A DNA stretch of 64,000 bases, taken from contig CAJNDS010000002.1 of NCBI GenBank assembly GCA_905221605.1, positions 871,881-935,880 on the forward strand, given 5' to 3'. The notes below the pieces were generated by a model, which made no database searches, was not told where the DNA came from, and saw nothing but the letters and a program-made list of their open reading frames with translations. This stretch comes from Symbiodinium natans (taxonomy: Eukaryota; Sar; Dinophyceae; Suessiales; Symbiodiniaceae). Both the position numbers and the translations under genes were made by a program. Each line of letters begins with the position of its first letter. Position 1 is the stretch's first letter. This document shows positions 12,501-25,208 of the stretch, piece by piece.

Positions 12501-15500
12501 CTGCCAGGCAAGGCTACATTCTCCAAACTCTGATTGAAAGCGAACCCGAAGCTCAAGGACTGCAAGCTGCCAGGCAAGGACACATTCTCCAAGCTCTGGT
12601 TGAAAGACTTTCCGAAGGTCAAGGACAGCAAGCTGCCAGGCAAGGCTACATTCTCCAGGCTCTGGTTGAAAAGGCCTGTGAACCTCTGGTTGAAATCGCC
12701 TCCGAAGCTCAAGGACTGCAGGCTGCCAGGCAAGGCCACATTCTCCAAGCTCTGGTTGAAAGACTCTCCGAAGCTCAAGGACTGCAAGCTGCCAGGCAAG
12801 GCTACATTCTCCAAACTCTGATTGAAAGCGAACCCGAAGCTCAAGGACTGCAAGCTGCCAGGCAAAACGACTTTCTCCAAGCTCTGGTTGAACCTGCCTT
12901 CAAAGCTCAAGGACTGCAAGCTGGCAGGCAAGGCCACATTCTCCAAGCTCTGGTTGAAAAAGCCTCCGAAGCTCAAGGACTGCAAGCTGGCAGGCAAGGC
13001 CACATTCTCCAAGCCCTGGTTAAAGCGATACCCCAAGCTCAAGGACTGCAAGCTGCCGGGCAAGCCCACATTCTCCAAGCTCTGGTTGAAATTGCCTCTG
13101 AAGCTCAAGGACTGCAAGCTGCCGGGCAAGCCCACATTCTCCAAGCTCTGGTTGAAATTGCCTCTGAAGCTCAAGGACTGCAAGCTGCCAGGCAAGGCCA
13201 CTTTCTCCAAGCTCTGGTTGAAAAAATGACCGAAGCTCAGGGACTGCAAGCTGTCGGGCAAGGCCACATTCTCCAAGCTCTGGTTGAAAGACTTTCCGAA
13301 GCTCAAGGACTGCAAGCTGCCAGGCAAGGCTACATGCTCCAAGCTCTGGTTGAAAGACTCTCCGAAGCTCAAGGACTGCAAGCTGCCAGGCAAGGCCACA
13401 TTCTCCATGCTCTGGTTGAAAAAACTTCCGAAGCTCAAGGACTGCAAGCTGCCAGGCAAGGTCACATTGTCCAAGCTCTGGTTGAAGCTCTGCCCAAAGC
13501 TCAAGGACTGCAAGCTGCCAGGCAAGGCCACATTCTCCAAGCCCTGGTTGAAAAACCCTCCGAATCTCAAGGACTGCAAGCCGCCAGGCAAGGCCACATT
13601 CTCCAAGCTCCGGTTGAAACACCATCCAAAGCTCAAGGACTGCAAGCTACCAGGCAAGGCCACATTATCCAAGCTCTGGTTGAAAAACCCTCCGAAGCTC
13701 AATGACTGCAAGCCGCCAGGCAAGGCCACATTCTCCAAGCTCTGGTTGAAAGCGTCTCCGAAGCTCAAGGACTGCAAGCTGCCAGGCAAGGCCACATTCT
13801 CCAAGCTCTGGTTGAAAGCGTTTGCGAAGCTCAGGGAGTGCAAGTTCTTTGGCAGGTCAACGTGCTCAAGCCTGCGCTCGCCACAGAACTCCAACGAAGA
13901 GATTGCGTCCTGTGCATGTACGTCCATCATGCTCAGGCGTTGGCCGTCACTTTTTCGCAGAAACGCAGCTGCTGCTTGCCCTGCACCAACCTCGGCTGGC
14001 CCCTTACAATTAAACCCTCGGATAAAACTCGAACATAGGATCCACTTGCAGCCAAGAGGAAAAGACAACAGATAAACATGGCACAGGCAACCTGTTGAAC
14101 CACATACGTAATGACATCGCCCTGAACTTGCTCCAACAGCGGCTTGGAATCGTCCAGGGCACGGCCGCCAGCCGTCAGGACAAGCATGCCACCCAGGCGA
14201 AGGCTGATCTTCCCTTCGACGCTCTTGCGCAAGTCTTCCAGGGTCATGTTCTCTTCAAGAGGAAGCGAAATTTCGGAACCATCAAGACCGTAGACCGCCA
14301 ACTGTCGGCCGGCAGTGAGGCCCTGAAACTCGTCAAGGCGCTGACGTTTGACCTTCCTTTCTTCTTGAGACCCAGGAAGCATGGTCCGGAATCCTGGTGC
14401 CATGTCGGCCATGGTTCCTTGCGCCTTGGCTTCCCTAAACCCTAAACCCTAAACCCTAAACCCTAAACCCTAAACCCTAAACCCTAAACCCTAAACCCTA
14501 AACCCTAAACCCTAAACCCTAAACCTTGGGTGACTGGGGACGACATGACCCCCTGCCTTGATAAAGGTTTTGGTAGCACAGGGCACAGGGTATCCATCCC
14601 AATGTTCGGCTGATCTAGGGTTTAGGGCTTATGTCTCTAAGGGACCATGTCTAGCATCTACTTCGGCCCGAAAGCTACTTTCTAGGAAGCCCTTTAAGGC
14701 CCAATGGGCAGGGTTACAGATCCAAAGTCCGGTTGAAGTCGTGTGTCACCGTGCCGGCAACCAGGTCCCGAGTATTCCCGAGTTCCCTTTTCAGAATACC
14801 ACGGCTGCTTGGCCTTTCGGATTTTTTCGTACAGATTCTGTTCGAGGTTCTTAGTTGGTTCGCTTAGGAGGGCATACGCTTTTGAAGGTTTTTGTTGTTT
14901 GAAAGTGTTGAGAAGACATGAGGCTTAGCGCGTCAAAAACATCAGCTGCAACCACAGAACCGGCGAAAAGAATGGCCACAGCGAGCAGCGCTTTCACGCA
15001 AACCAAAAGCACCTACAGCATGAACGCAAACCGAGTCCACAAGTCCTACACCAAAGCCCCACCTTGCAAGGCAAACTCGCTCAAACACCGGAACAGCTTA
15101 CATACACAAATCCCTAAACACTAAACCCTAAACCAAGTCTCTTCAAACGCAGCCCAAGTCCCTATGTACAGAGAGACCCAAACCAAAAATCCAGAAATCT
15201 CAGGGTAGCCACATGGTCCCCTAGTATGGGCCCTTAAGCGGGGACACCGTATGTACCCCCTGGTATGAACCTAAAACCGCCAGAGAAAAACATTGGAGCC
15301 TCCGTCTCCACCTTCTTATCCGAGGGAGGAGCCCAGGCAGGAACCTGGGTTTCACGTTCCGAGTTCATAGTGTCTTTTTTGGCTTTCGCCGAGGGCATGG
15401 ATGCCTTGCGTAGCTTGCTTGCGTGGGTTTCGGCCACCGTGGGGTTCGCAGAGCTCCCAGCATTTAGAGGGTTAGGGTTTAGGGTTTCGGGCCTTGCGTT

Positions 15501-18500
15501 TAGGGCCCTGCGTTTAGGGCTCAGGGTTCCGGCATAGGGGTCTGGAAGTTTTACCCGGGCTTGCCGGAGATTCTGGAGTTGCAGGCTTCAGGTCCACTAA
15601 TAGTCTTGGCTTCTCTGGGGTGTGGGGACTATATAAAGGCATTCGGGCGTTCTAGGGTTTCGGGGATTTAAGGGCTTAGTGTTTAGCGTTTAGGGTTTAG
15701 GGTCTAGGGTCTAGGGTTTAGGGTTTAGGGGTTCAGGGTTTAAGGGTTTAAGGGTTTGAGGGGTTTAGAGGTTTAGGGGTTTAGGGGCTTGGGTTTAGAG
15801 TTTCCGGTTCAGGCGATTGAGGGCAGAGGCTACGGGCAGCCAAATCCCAACTCTAAACCCTTAACCCCTACACCCTGAAACCCTAAACCCTCCTTTCTCG
15901 GCAAGGAGGTGTTGTAGTTCAGCTCTTGCAACCCGAGAATTCCGAATCCCTCAACCATGAAGCCGCAACTCCTACAGCAAACCTCAAAAAGTTGGAAACC
16001 TTTTTTAAGGACGATTGAGGCTATTGAGTTTCCAACTTTTTGGCTTCTGCTATAAACCCTAGGGTTTAGGGTTTAGGGTGCTAAACCCTAAACCCTAAAT
16101 TCCTATGAGTTCCTAAGCCCCAAAACCCTGAGTCCCAAAATCCTAAACCCTAAGCCCCAAGTATCGGGGCCCTTAATAACCCCGCATTGGAGTAAACCCT
16201 GGAAAGCAAGGAGATACTTTGCAGGCATAAGTAGCCATAATAGGAACCCAGAACCAAAAAGTATTAAAGTATAGTACTCCAAACCCCCGATAACTAGGGT
16301 TTTGAGGGTTACTGTGGTATAAACAGATAGGGAGCCCTAAGGGAATACCATTAGAAAAACAATCCGACCCCTAGATTAGGAACCCTAAGCCCTAATAACC
16401 CCTAGACCCTAAACCCCTGAACCCCGAAACTGAGTTGCTGAGTTCATAAGCCCCCCAAAAAGGTGTACACTTTCAGTTCTATGGGGGACTATGGAGCATC
16501 CCCAAAAGTGTAAAGTGTACTCACTCAGCTACTTACTAAACCCCTAAACCCTAAACCCTAAACCCGAAACCCGAAACCCTCCAACCTCGACACCCGAAGC
16601 TCTCGGAAGCACCTGCAGGTTCAGCTGCACCACGCGCTTCTGAAACTCGGCGCGGTTGCGAACGAAGGGCACCTCAAGGGAGTTTAGGTTTCAGGGTTTA
16701 GGGTTTAGGGTTTAGGGTTTAGGGTTTAGGGTTTAGAGTTTAGGGTTTAGGGTTTAGGGTCCCTGGCGAAGATAACCCTTATTTACACTATGCATGATCA
16801 GGGCCCAGACATGGGATCCCTGGCAACAAGGGTAAGGGACCATAGTAAGGCCTGCGGTTCGAACCTTTGAAATGGAGTTTAGGGTTTAGGGGGATTAGGG
16901 GTCTTGGCTGCACTCAGGAGGGTAGCTATACAGCAAACTTTTAGCTGCCTCAATAAGAGACCCGATAAACCCAAAAAAGGTAAGGATCTAAAGTTACAGT
17001 AAAGTACCACAAAGGGTTCAGGGCCCAAGTGAATTAAGGGTTAGGGTGAGTTTAGGGGTTAGGGGAGTAGGGTGTAGGGCCAGGGGAATTAAGGGTTAGT
17101 TTCGGGGTTAGGGGATGAGGGTCAAGGGTAATTTAAAATTTAGGAGTTAGGGGATTAGGAGATTGGGGATTAAGATTTAAGGTTAGCAGTTTAGGGTGTG
17201 CAAAAGGCTACCAATTTAGTGGCTTAGGGGCTTTAGGGCTTTAGGGAACCACCTCCCCCGATGTGGTCTCCCGCCCTCCTCCCACCAAAAAGAACCTTGT
17301 GAGTATGTGTATAATGCTTCCCCACCCTAAACCCTAAAACCTAAACCCTAAACCCTAAAAACCTAAACCCCTCACACGAAACCCCATAGATCTATCGATA
17401 AATGTGGGGCACCTCACAGTAACTCCCTTGCACGTCGGCCTTCCAGATGAAGGCATAGCAGTTCGCCGTTGCGTAGAGGTACCTGTCGAAAAAGCTGGTG
17501 GCGCTACCTAAACCTAAACCCTAAACCCTAAACCCTAAACCCCTAGCATTAAGTAGACGGAGAATTGCCCCAACCTTGCTAGAAGACCAAGCCCTTCTAG
17601 GTTTTAAGTCTCCTAAGCCTAAGCCCTAATGACCTCCTACAGGCCCAGAGGCCAGGCCAAGTGTTGGATTTAGGGTTTAGGGTTTAGGGTTTAGGGTTTA
17701 GGGTTTAGGGTTTAGGGTTTAGGGTTTAGGGCAATGTTGAGACTCAGGGATGTGCTAGTATGAGGTCTGTAAGAATGTTTGAGACTTCGAAAAAACAAGG
17801 TTCAGTGCCCATTTTTTGACTGGTTTGTTGAGCCCCTAAACCCTTAACCCTAAACCCCAAACCTTAAACCCTGGGACACACAAGAATTAGGCTTCTGGAA
17901 GGTTTGGGCTTCGAAGTCCACGCTCGAAAAGTCCGGGACCCTGTCAAAGCCCCTCGATAATTGCAACTTAAGCCTACCACTGCACAACCTTCAATACCCT
18001 AAACCCTAAACTCGAAACTAAACCCTAAACTCGAAACTCTAAACCCTAAACCTCTGAAGACCTCCTTTAAAAGCCGAGAAAATAAGTCTTCTACACCCTA
18101 CCCCCCGCACTCTCAGCCTTTGTCGTTTAGGCTGTGGGGCTTGAGGGGGTTATGAATTAGGGGGCTTCGGCTTTAGGGCTTAAAGGGCCGAGTGGGGCGT
18201 AGGGTTTTGAGGGCTTAGGGTTTAGCGCTTAGGGTTGCTTAAGTAGGTTTCTGAGGCCACCTCTCTCCCCCCCAAACCCTAAACCCTAAACCCTAAACCC
18301 TAAACCCTAAACCCTAAACCCTAAACCCTAAACCCTAAACCCTAAACCCTAAACCCTAAACCCTAAACCCTAAACCGAGCGCCGAACTCCATGGCTTCCG
18401 CAGGGGGCGCTTGCGAGTCCCACTTCGCCTCCAAAGAGCGGGCGTTTGGGGTTTAGGGTTTCGGGGTTGGGGTTTAGGGTTTAGGGTTTAGGGTTTAAGG

Positions 18501-21500
18501 TTCTGGGTTTAGGGTTTAGGGTTTAGGGTTTGGGGTTTGGGGTTTAGGGTTTAGGGTTTAGGGTTTAGGGTTTAACCCGACGGGTTCACTTCCGGCGCGG
18601 GGCTGGCTTTTCCTCGCAATTTACAGGGCTTCGTGTTTTGTTATCGGAACCTCGCATATCGATATCGGAAACTCCTGCTTTTTTGCTGCTTTCGTCCATG
18701 TTTTCCTCAATTCAGGCGCCTGTACTACGACAGGCAAGGCAAGGGGGCTTGGGCATCGAAGCGGTTCTGGGCTGACAGCTGCGGTTTAGGGTTTTCGGTT
18801 TAGGGTCCAGGGTTTAGGGCCGGAGCCATCGACTTTGGAAAGCCTGCACCCTAATCCCCTCCAAAGCCAGGATCCTCCGGTAAGGAAAGCTGGCTGTTCT
18901 TAGTAGGGAATGATGTAATGAGGTACCCTATATAATCCTTAAAGGGCATGCGTAGGGCCCTAATTCCCTCATTCCCTACTGTGAGCCAGGGGGATGAACC
19001 TGAAGGATTCCTACGTGCCTGCGTGGCCTTCTTGAGAATCATCAGCTAATTTGCTGTGTCGTGGGTGTGAACGGAAGGGTTTAGGGTTTAGGGTTTAGGG
19101 TTTAGGGGTTAGGGTTTAGCGTTTAGGGTTTAGGGTTTAGGGTTTAGGGTTTAGGGTTTCAGGCTTTTTGAGGGTTTGGGAATTAGGGTTCAGGGCTGGG
19201 AATTAGGGTTGAGGGTTAGGGTTTAGGGCGTTTCATAGAATGCACACTGGGGACCGCACAGGGACGAGGTATCAAACTCTACACTCTGCACCCCTGAACC
19301 CCACCCCACGAACGAAGCCTTCAGGTCCGGTTCAGTGTTTTGGTTTAGGACCCTAAACCCGCCCTAAGCTCTAAACCCCTATCCCCCTGGATAACGCTCC
19401 CTGCGTACCCTTCCTTCCCTCCTTTCTGCTAATTAAACCTTCAGAATCGTTTATATACATGTATATATATATATATATGCTCACCCCCCCCCCCCCCCAA
19501 TGGACCAACCGCGAAATGAAAAGGACAGGAAAAACTAGTTGTTTTTGTCGTGCTTTGTGTTTTCTTGCGTGTTTTGCCTTATTTCTTGTGCTTTTTGTGC
19601 ATTTCGTGCATTGTTGCACTTTCTGGTGCTTTTTGCACTTTTGCACTTTTGCACTTGATTTGTTTTTTTGCACTTTTGCACTTTTTTGGCTTTTTACACT
19701 TTTTTAGCTTTTCGCACTTTTGCACTTTTTTGTTTTTTTTGCATTATTTTCATATACCGTGTTTTTTTCTATGCTTGTCTTATGCATAGAAATCCAAAAA
19801 TCCAAAAATCCAAAAATCCAAAAATCCAAAAATCCAAAAATCCAAAAATCTCCGGACAATCTCCCAGGAAACTTTGGGTTTTTGGATTTTTGGATTTTTG
19901 TATTTTTGGATTTTTGGATTTTTGGATTTTTGAAGATTTTTATGATTTTTCACATTCGAGGTTGGCTCATATTCGTTCTCCTTTTTTTTGAATGAAAGGG
20001 GGGCGACCATTCAAATGTACCCTTATCAGAATTTCAAATGCGTCCTACCTACTCGAAACGTGAACACTACATTCATCGCACAACTAAATAGCATATTCAA
20101 TACGATTTTGAATATGATGTTTCTATATATGAGGACCAAGCAAAGCCTGCTCGAAGCGCATTAACGTCTTAACTACTCGATTGAAAACAGTATCAAAAAA
20201 ATCTAAGTAGCCTGCTCAAGAAGCCATAAGGTTTTGAAAACATCCTACTCGAAAAGCCAACAAGAGGTTGAGCAGAAGAATTCAAGACAGTAATAGGGCT
20301 TGGGTCCAATACAGGGCTAGTGAACTGTCCCAATGGACCAACCGCGAAATGGAAAAGAAGTCCAAAAGTCCAAAAATCCAAAAATCCAAAAGCCCAAAAA
20401 ACCCAAAAATCCAAAAATCCAAAAACCCAAAGTTTCCTGGGAGATTGTCCGGAGAACTTTGGATTTTTGGATTTTTGGATTTTTGGATCTTTGGATTTTT
20501 GGATTTTTGGACTTTTGGATGTTTAGATTTCTGGGTTGTGTGCTTTTTTATGTTATTTGTGCTTTTTTCATGCTTTTTCGTGCTTTTCTTGCACTTTTTG
20601 CACTTTTTGCACTTTTTGCACTTTTTTGCATTTTTTGCACTTTATTTTGCACTTTTTGCACTTGTTGCACTTTTTTGCACTTTTTGCACTTGTTGCACTT
20701 TGTTGTACTTTTTGCACTTTTTGGTGTTTTTCTAATTGCACAATATTTTTTGCAAATATTTGTCATCTTGAATGTGCTTTTCCAATCCAAAAATCCAAAA
20801 ACCCAAAAATCCAAAATCCAAAAATCCAAAAATCCAAAAATCCAAAGTTCTCCGGACAATCTCCCAGGAAACTTTGGATTTTTGGATTTTTGGATTGGAA
20901 AAGCACATTTAAGATGACAAATATTTGCAACAAATATTGTGCAATTAGAAAAAAACACCAAAAAGTGCAACAAGTACAACAAAGTGCAACAAGTGCAAAA
21001 AGTGCAAATAAGTGCAACAAGTGCAAAACGTGCAAAAAAAAAAAAACAGAACAAAGCACAAAAGAACACACAAAGCACAAAAAAACACGAAAATAAACAC
21101 AAAAAATGCACAGGAAGCACAAAAAGCACAAAGAAGTGGACAGCGAAAGCGTGGCAGGGTACAGTGTCTCGAGAACCTTGGACATGTCGATGTGGGTCCA
21201 TTGGGGTTAGAGGTTGGTCCATTGGGGGGGGCGACCATATATATATATACGTATACAGATAACGTGGATAACAGTATGTGGTTTGCACATATGTAAGTCA
21301 TGCCTATGGCTAAACTCGCGGGTCTGAGTAAGACCCCCAAAGCCCGAGGGATGTGAAGCTCCGGACAAGCCTCGATTGGCCGCCTTTTCGTGCCAGTCCA
21401 GAATGGCCTCAAGAGGGGGTTTAGGGTTTTTTGGGCTTTGGGGTTTTGGGGTTTAGGGTTTAGTTTAGGGTTTAGGGTTAAGGGGCCCTACACCATAAAG

Positions 21501-24500
21501 GGTTTATAAATAGGTTTTTATGTATGGGGTTTATATCGGGTCATAGTATAGGGTTTAGGTTCGGGTTGCGGGTTGCCTGGATCCTAAGCCCTAGAGGCCC
21601 TAAACCCTAGTTCGGTGCCTTTTTCCCGGCATGCGCAGTTAAGCCCTATAGAATCCCCATATAAACCCTATGAAAACCTATATAAACCTTATATAAACCC
21701 CATAAACACTGTAAAAACCCTGTAAAAAACCTGTAAAGCCCTGTATAGACCCTATAAACCCTGCAAACCCTTTAAACCCTAAACCCTAAACAGCGTCTGG
21801 GGTTGCTGTAAGCAGGTCGGGTCCCAAGGGCTGACAAGATGGTTGACGGATCGCGGCTGCAGTGGGCCTGCTCAACATTACAGTGTGCTTAGACGGATGG
21901 TTAGGGTTTAGGGTTTAGGGTTTAGTGTTTAGGGTTGAGGGTTGAAGGTATAAGGTTTAGGGTCCCAATACTCCCTGGTTCTCCCGAAATCCCTGAGGTT
22001 CTCGAGGTAACTCGGGCCCCCGCTTGCCCGTGGACTTCTCGATCTCATCCTGGCGTGTCCAGGGTGGGTTGAAAACCCTCTAAGGTTCAGGGTTTAGGTT
22101 TAGGATTTAGGGTTTCGGGGTTAATTAGGGTCTAGGGTTTAGGACTTAGGGTTTAGGGTTTAGGGCGTGCTACTTAAGCCCGGCTGTTCGCTCGTGGTTC
22201 GGCCTCTTCGATAGGGATTGATTTGGGTTCTGGAGTGTCTGGTTTCTTGAAGCAACAAGCGCTTGGAGCCCAAACCCCGATGCATTGGCTCAAATAGTGG
22301 CTCAAAGAAAGGGGATGATGAATGCTTCGGCAGGCGCCCTCCACCGCATGAAAGAATACATGTAGAGGTATATGAGGGCCCTAAACTGTGTTGTCAGAGC
22401 TATAGCCCATAGCTTAGGTTTGTAAGTCCCCTGGAAGAAGAAACCGCTACTCCAGTACAGGGTGTCCCTCATTGTCAAGCGCACAGTCACAGAACCCTCA
22501 CAGCCATACACGTGCCCCATAGCCCAGCATCCGATGCTGCAGCAGACAACTACCCTCAACCGCCATCCAGGGACTCTATGCTTACCGGCAGCTTACTCAA
22601 CAACACCTCAACGTTGCAGGTCCAGATCGTTTTTGACTTGAGATGTTCCCCCCCCTTATACTAACCCCTTTATTATAATTTCCACGAAGGACTGCTAGTT
22701 TAAGGAGAGCATCCCAAGTCCCAAGGGTTTCGGGTTTTGGCTTCCCTGGACCTCCAGGAGCGCAGTTCCTTTTCTGGGGGGTGACAGGGGACTATGCCTC
22801 GATTCCTGGAATCGGGAAACGTTTGAGGGGTTGAGGGTTTCTAGGATATGAAGTAGGTTTTATAATTCTTGGATCCCCCAAAAAGACACCCAGAAATATA
22901 CACTCACCAATATTAACAAGGAACCTTTTATCCACTCACCAGTAACAGAAGTATAAACCGTGCTTCGTATAGAGTTTAAGGTTTTGGGCGTAGGGCGCAG
23001 GACTGAGGGCTTATTAGGTTAGGATGGCCCCAAAAACCCTCGGAAACAAATCCTAAAAACGACCCTCTTAACCCCAATGCAGGAAACCCAAGGCCTACCT
23101 AGTAGGGCTTTGAGGTTTCTAGACCCGGGAGTAGCCTAGGAATAAAGAGGGTACCCTTTTTTCGGTTTCAAGGGGATTATAAAGGGAACCCCAACCCTAA
23201 AAAAAGGAAAAGAGGGCCTACTCCCGGTCCTAGGGTTTAGGGTTTAGGGAGGGTTTTGGGTTTTGGGTTCACTGAGTCACTAAGTGTGAGGCGCAGTTGT
23301 AGACGAGGTCCCGGATCGATGTGATGAAATCCCGGCCTCGTAAACGGACCTCCTAAACCCTAAACTGCTAGTTGCTTAAGAAACCATCAAAATAAGATAA
23401 TACTTCCTAATATTACCCTTCGCAGGAAGGGGAATATTGGGGGGGGGGGTTCGTAAACACACAGCAGTAAAACCATCTTTCGCGAGATCTTCAGGGCTTG
23501 AGACCCTCTCTAAGCCCGAAATCGTGCCAGAGTTGATTATTGCAAGCACTTGAGGCTGGATGCTTGTTTGGTTGGGGTTTGGGGTTTGGGGTTTAGGGTT
23601 TGGGGGTTAGGGTTTTAGGGTTTAGGATTTCAGGGTTTCAGGGTTTAGGGTTGCACGGTTTTGGGGTTTGGGGCTTAGGGTTCAGGGTTTCGCATGGTGT
23701 CAGGAACGAGAGGGTCAAGCCGAAGGGGAGCCCTCTGATCGCCAGAAAACCCTAAACGCTAAACCCTAAACCCCCCTAAACCCTAAACCCTAAACCGTAA
23801 ACCCTAAACCCTAAACCCCAAACCCTGAACCCCAAACCCTAAACTCTAAACCCTAAAACTAAGGAAAACTCTGAAACCCGAAGCTTTATTTCAAACCCTA
23901 AAACCCTAAAGCCTAAACCCTCAAGCCCTTAAACCCTAACTGCAAACCCTTCGACGACCCTAAGCCACAAACCCTTAAGACCCTAAGATTCATGCGCCCT
24001 GGACTGGATCCTAAGATTCATGCGCCCTGGACTGGATCCTCAGACGTTGCAGAATTCAGGCAGGGTTGAGGGGGTCTGTCGGGTTTGGGGTCCACGGTTA
24101 GGGTTTAGGGTTTAGGGTTTAGGGTGTGTTTAGGGGGGTTTAGGGTTTAGAGTTTAGGGTTTAGGGTTTAGGGGGGTTTAGGGTTTAGGTTTTAGGGTTT
24201 AGGGGTCAGGGTTGAGTGGGTTTTGGGGTTTCGAGGTGTTAGGGCTCGAACGTTTAGGCTTCGCGGTGCACGGGCTTCAGGGGAGGTCATGCCCCGCCAC
24301 CTCCCCTTTGTGCAGGAAATATACCACCCCAAAGCGGTACTTGGCTACTTCTGGGAGCTAGCGACCCAGAGCAAGCTTGCACCTCAGACAGCGGTATATG
24401 TAACCTAACCTTCAAACCCAAAACCCGAACCCCAAAAAAACCAAAGGTTCACTCCTGGGTTTTGAAGGGTAGGTCCTACAGCCTAAACTCGAAACCCTAA

Positions 24501-25159
24501 AGCATGGTGTGTCCTGAGACCCCCTAAACCCTAAACCCTAAACCCTAAACCCTAAACCCTAAACCCTAAACCCTAAACCCTAAACCCTAAACCCTAAACC
24601 CTAAACCCTAAACCCTAAGCCGCCACACCGGCGACTCCCTCCACCCCTCAGCCTCTAAGCCGCTGAACCTCTCAGACCCCTCCCCTCAAGAGCCCCTAAT
24701 TAGGCCCCTTAAACCGAAAGCAAACAAAAAAACAAAAAAGCGCAAACAAAAACCTTCAAGCCCAACACCCCGCCCCCCTCCCCCCCAAAAAAAAGCAAAA
24801 AAAATGAAAAAACAAAAAAACAATAGCCCTCCAAGCTCTACAAGCTCAAAACGCTTTTCTGGGAGGCTCCGGCAGTAGTGGTTAAAAGCGGCTTTGATGC
24901 AGACCTGGGGAGCACAAAGGGGGGAGCTCCCATGGGCACTTGATAAGCCTCGAAGGGTTTAGGGTTTGGGGTTTTGGGTGCAGGGTTTAGGGTTTACTCC
25001 TAGATTTCTCAAACTCCCCAAGCCCGAAACCTTATCCATCTAAGGGCTTGGTGAGGGCATGCTGAGCAAGGGCTGATCTTTCGGGCATTCCTGGCCGCGA
25101 TCCTTTTATGTCTCTCTAGCAAAGAACTTGTAATACAATTGCTTAAGACCCTCCCCCCG

Positions 25160-25208
<49 letters not shown>

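Noticed and set aside
12534-13705. Regular 66-nt spacing reminiscent of a repeat-spacer array
   Set aside because: The period equals 22 codons of a protein repeat, with no separate spacers. Not a CRISPR.
16845-16860. GGTTCGAACC as a tRNA T-arm
   Set aside because: No acceptor, D or anticodon arms can be formed around it.
19459-21412. Overlapping frames rich in FLDFWIFGF or CTFCTFCT on both strands
   Set aside because: They arise from translating CCAAAAAT and TGCACTTTTTGCAC repeats and their inverted copies.
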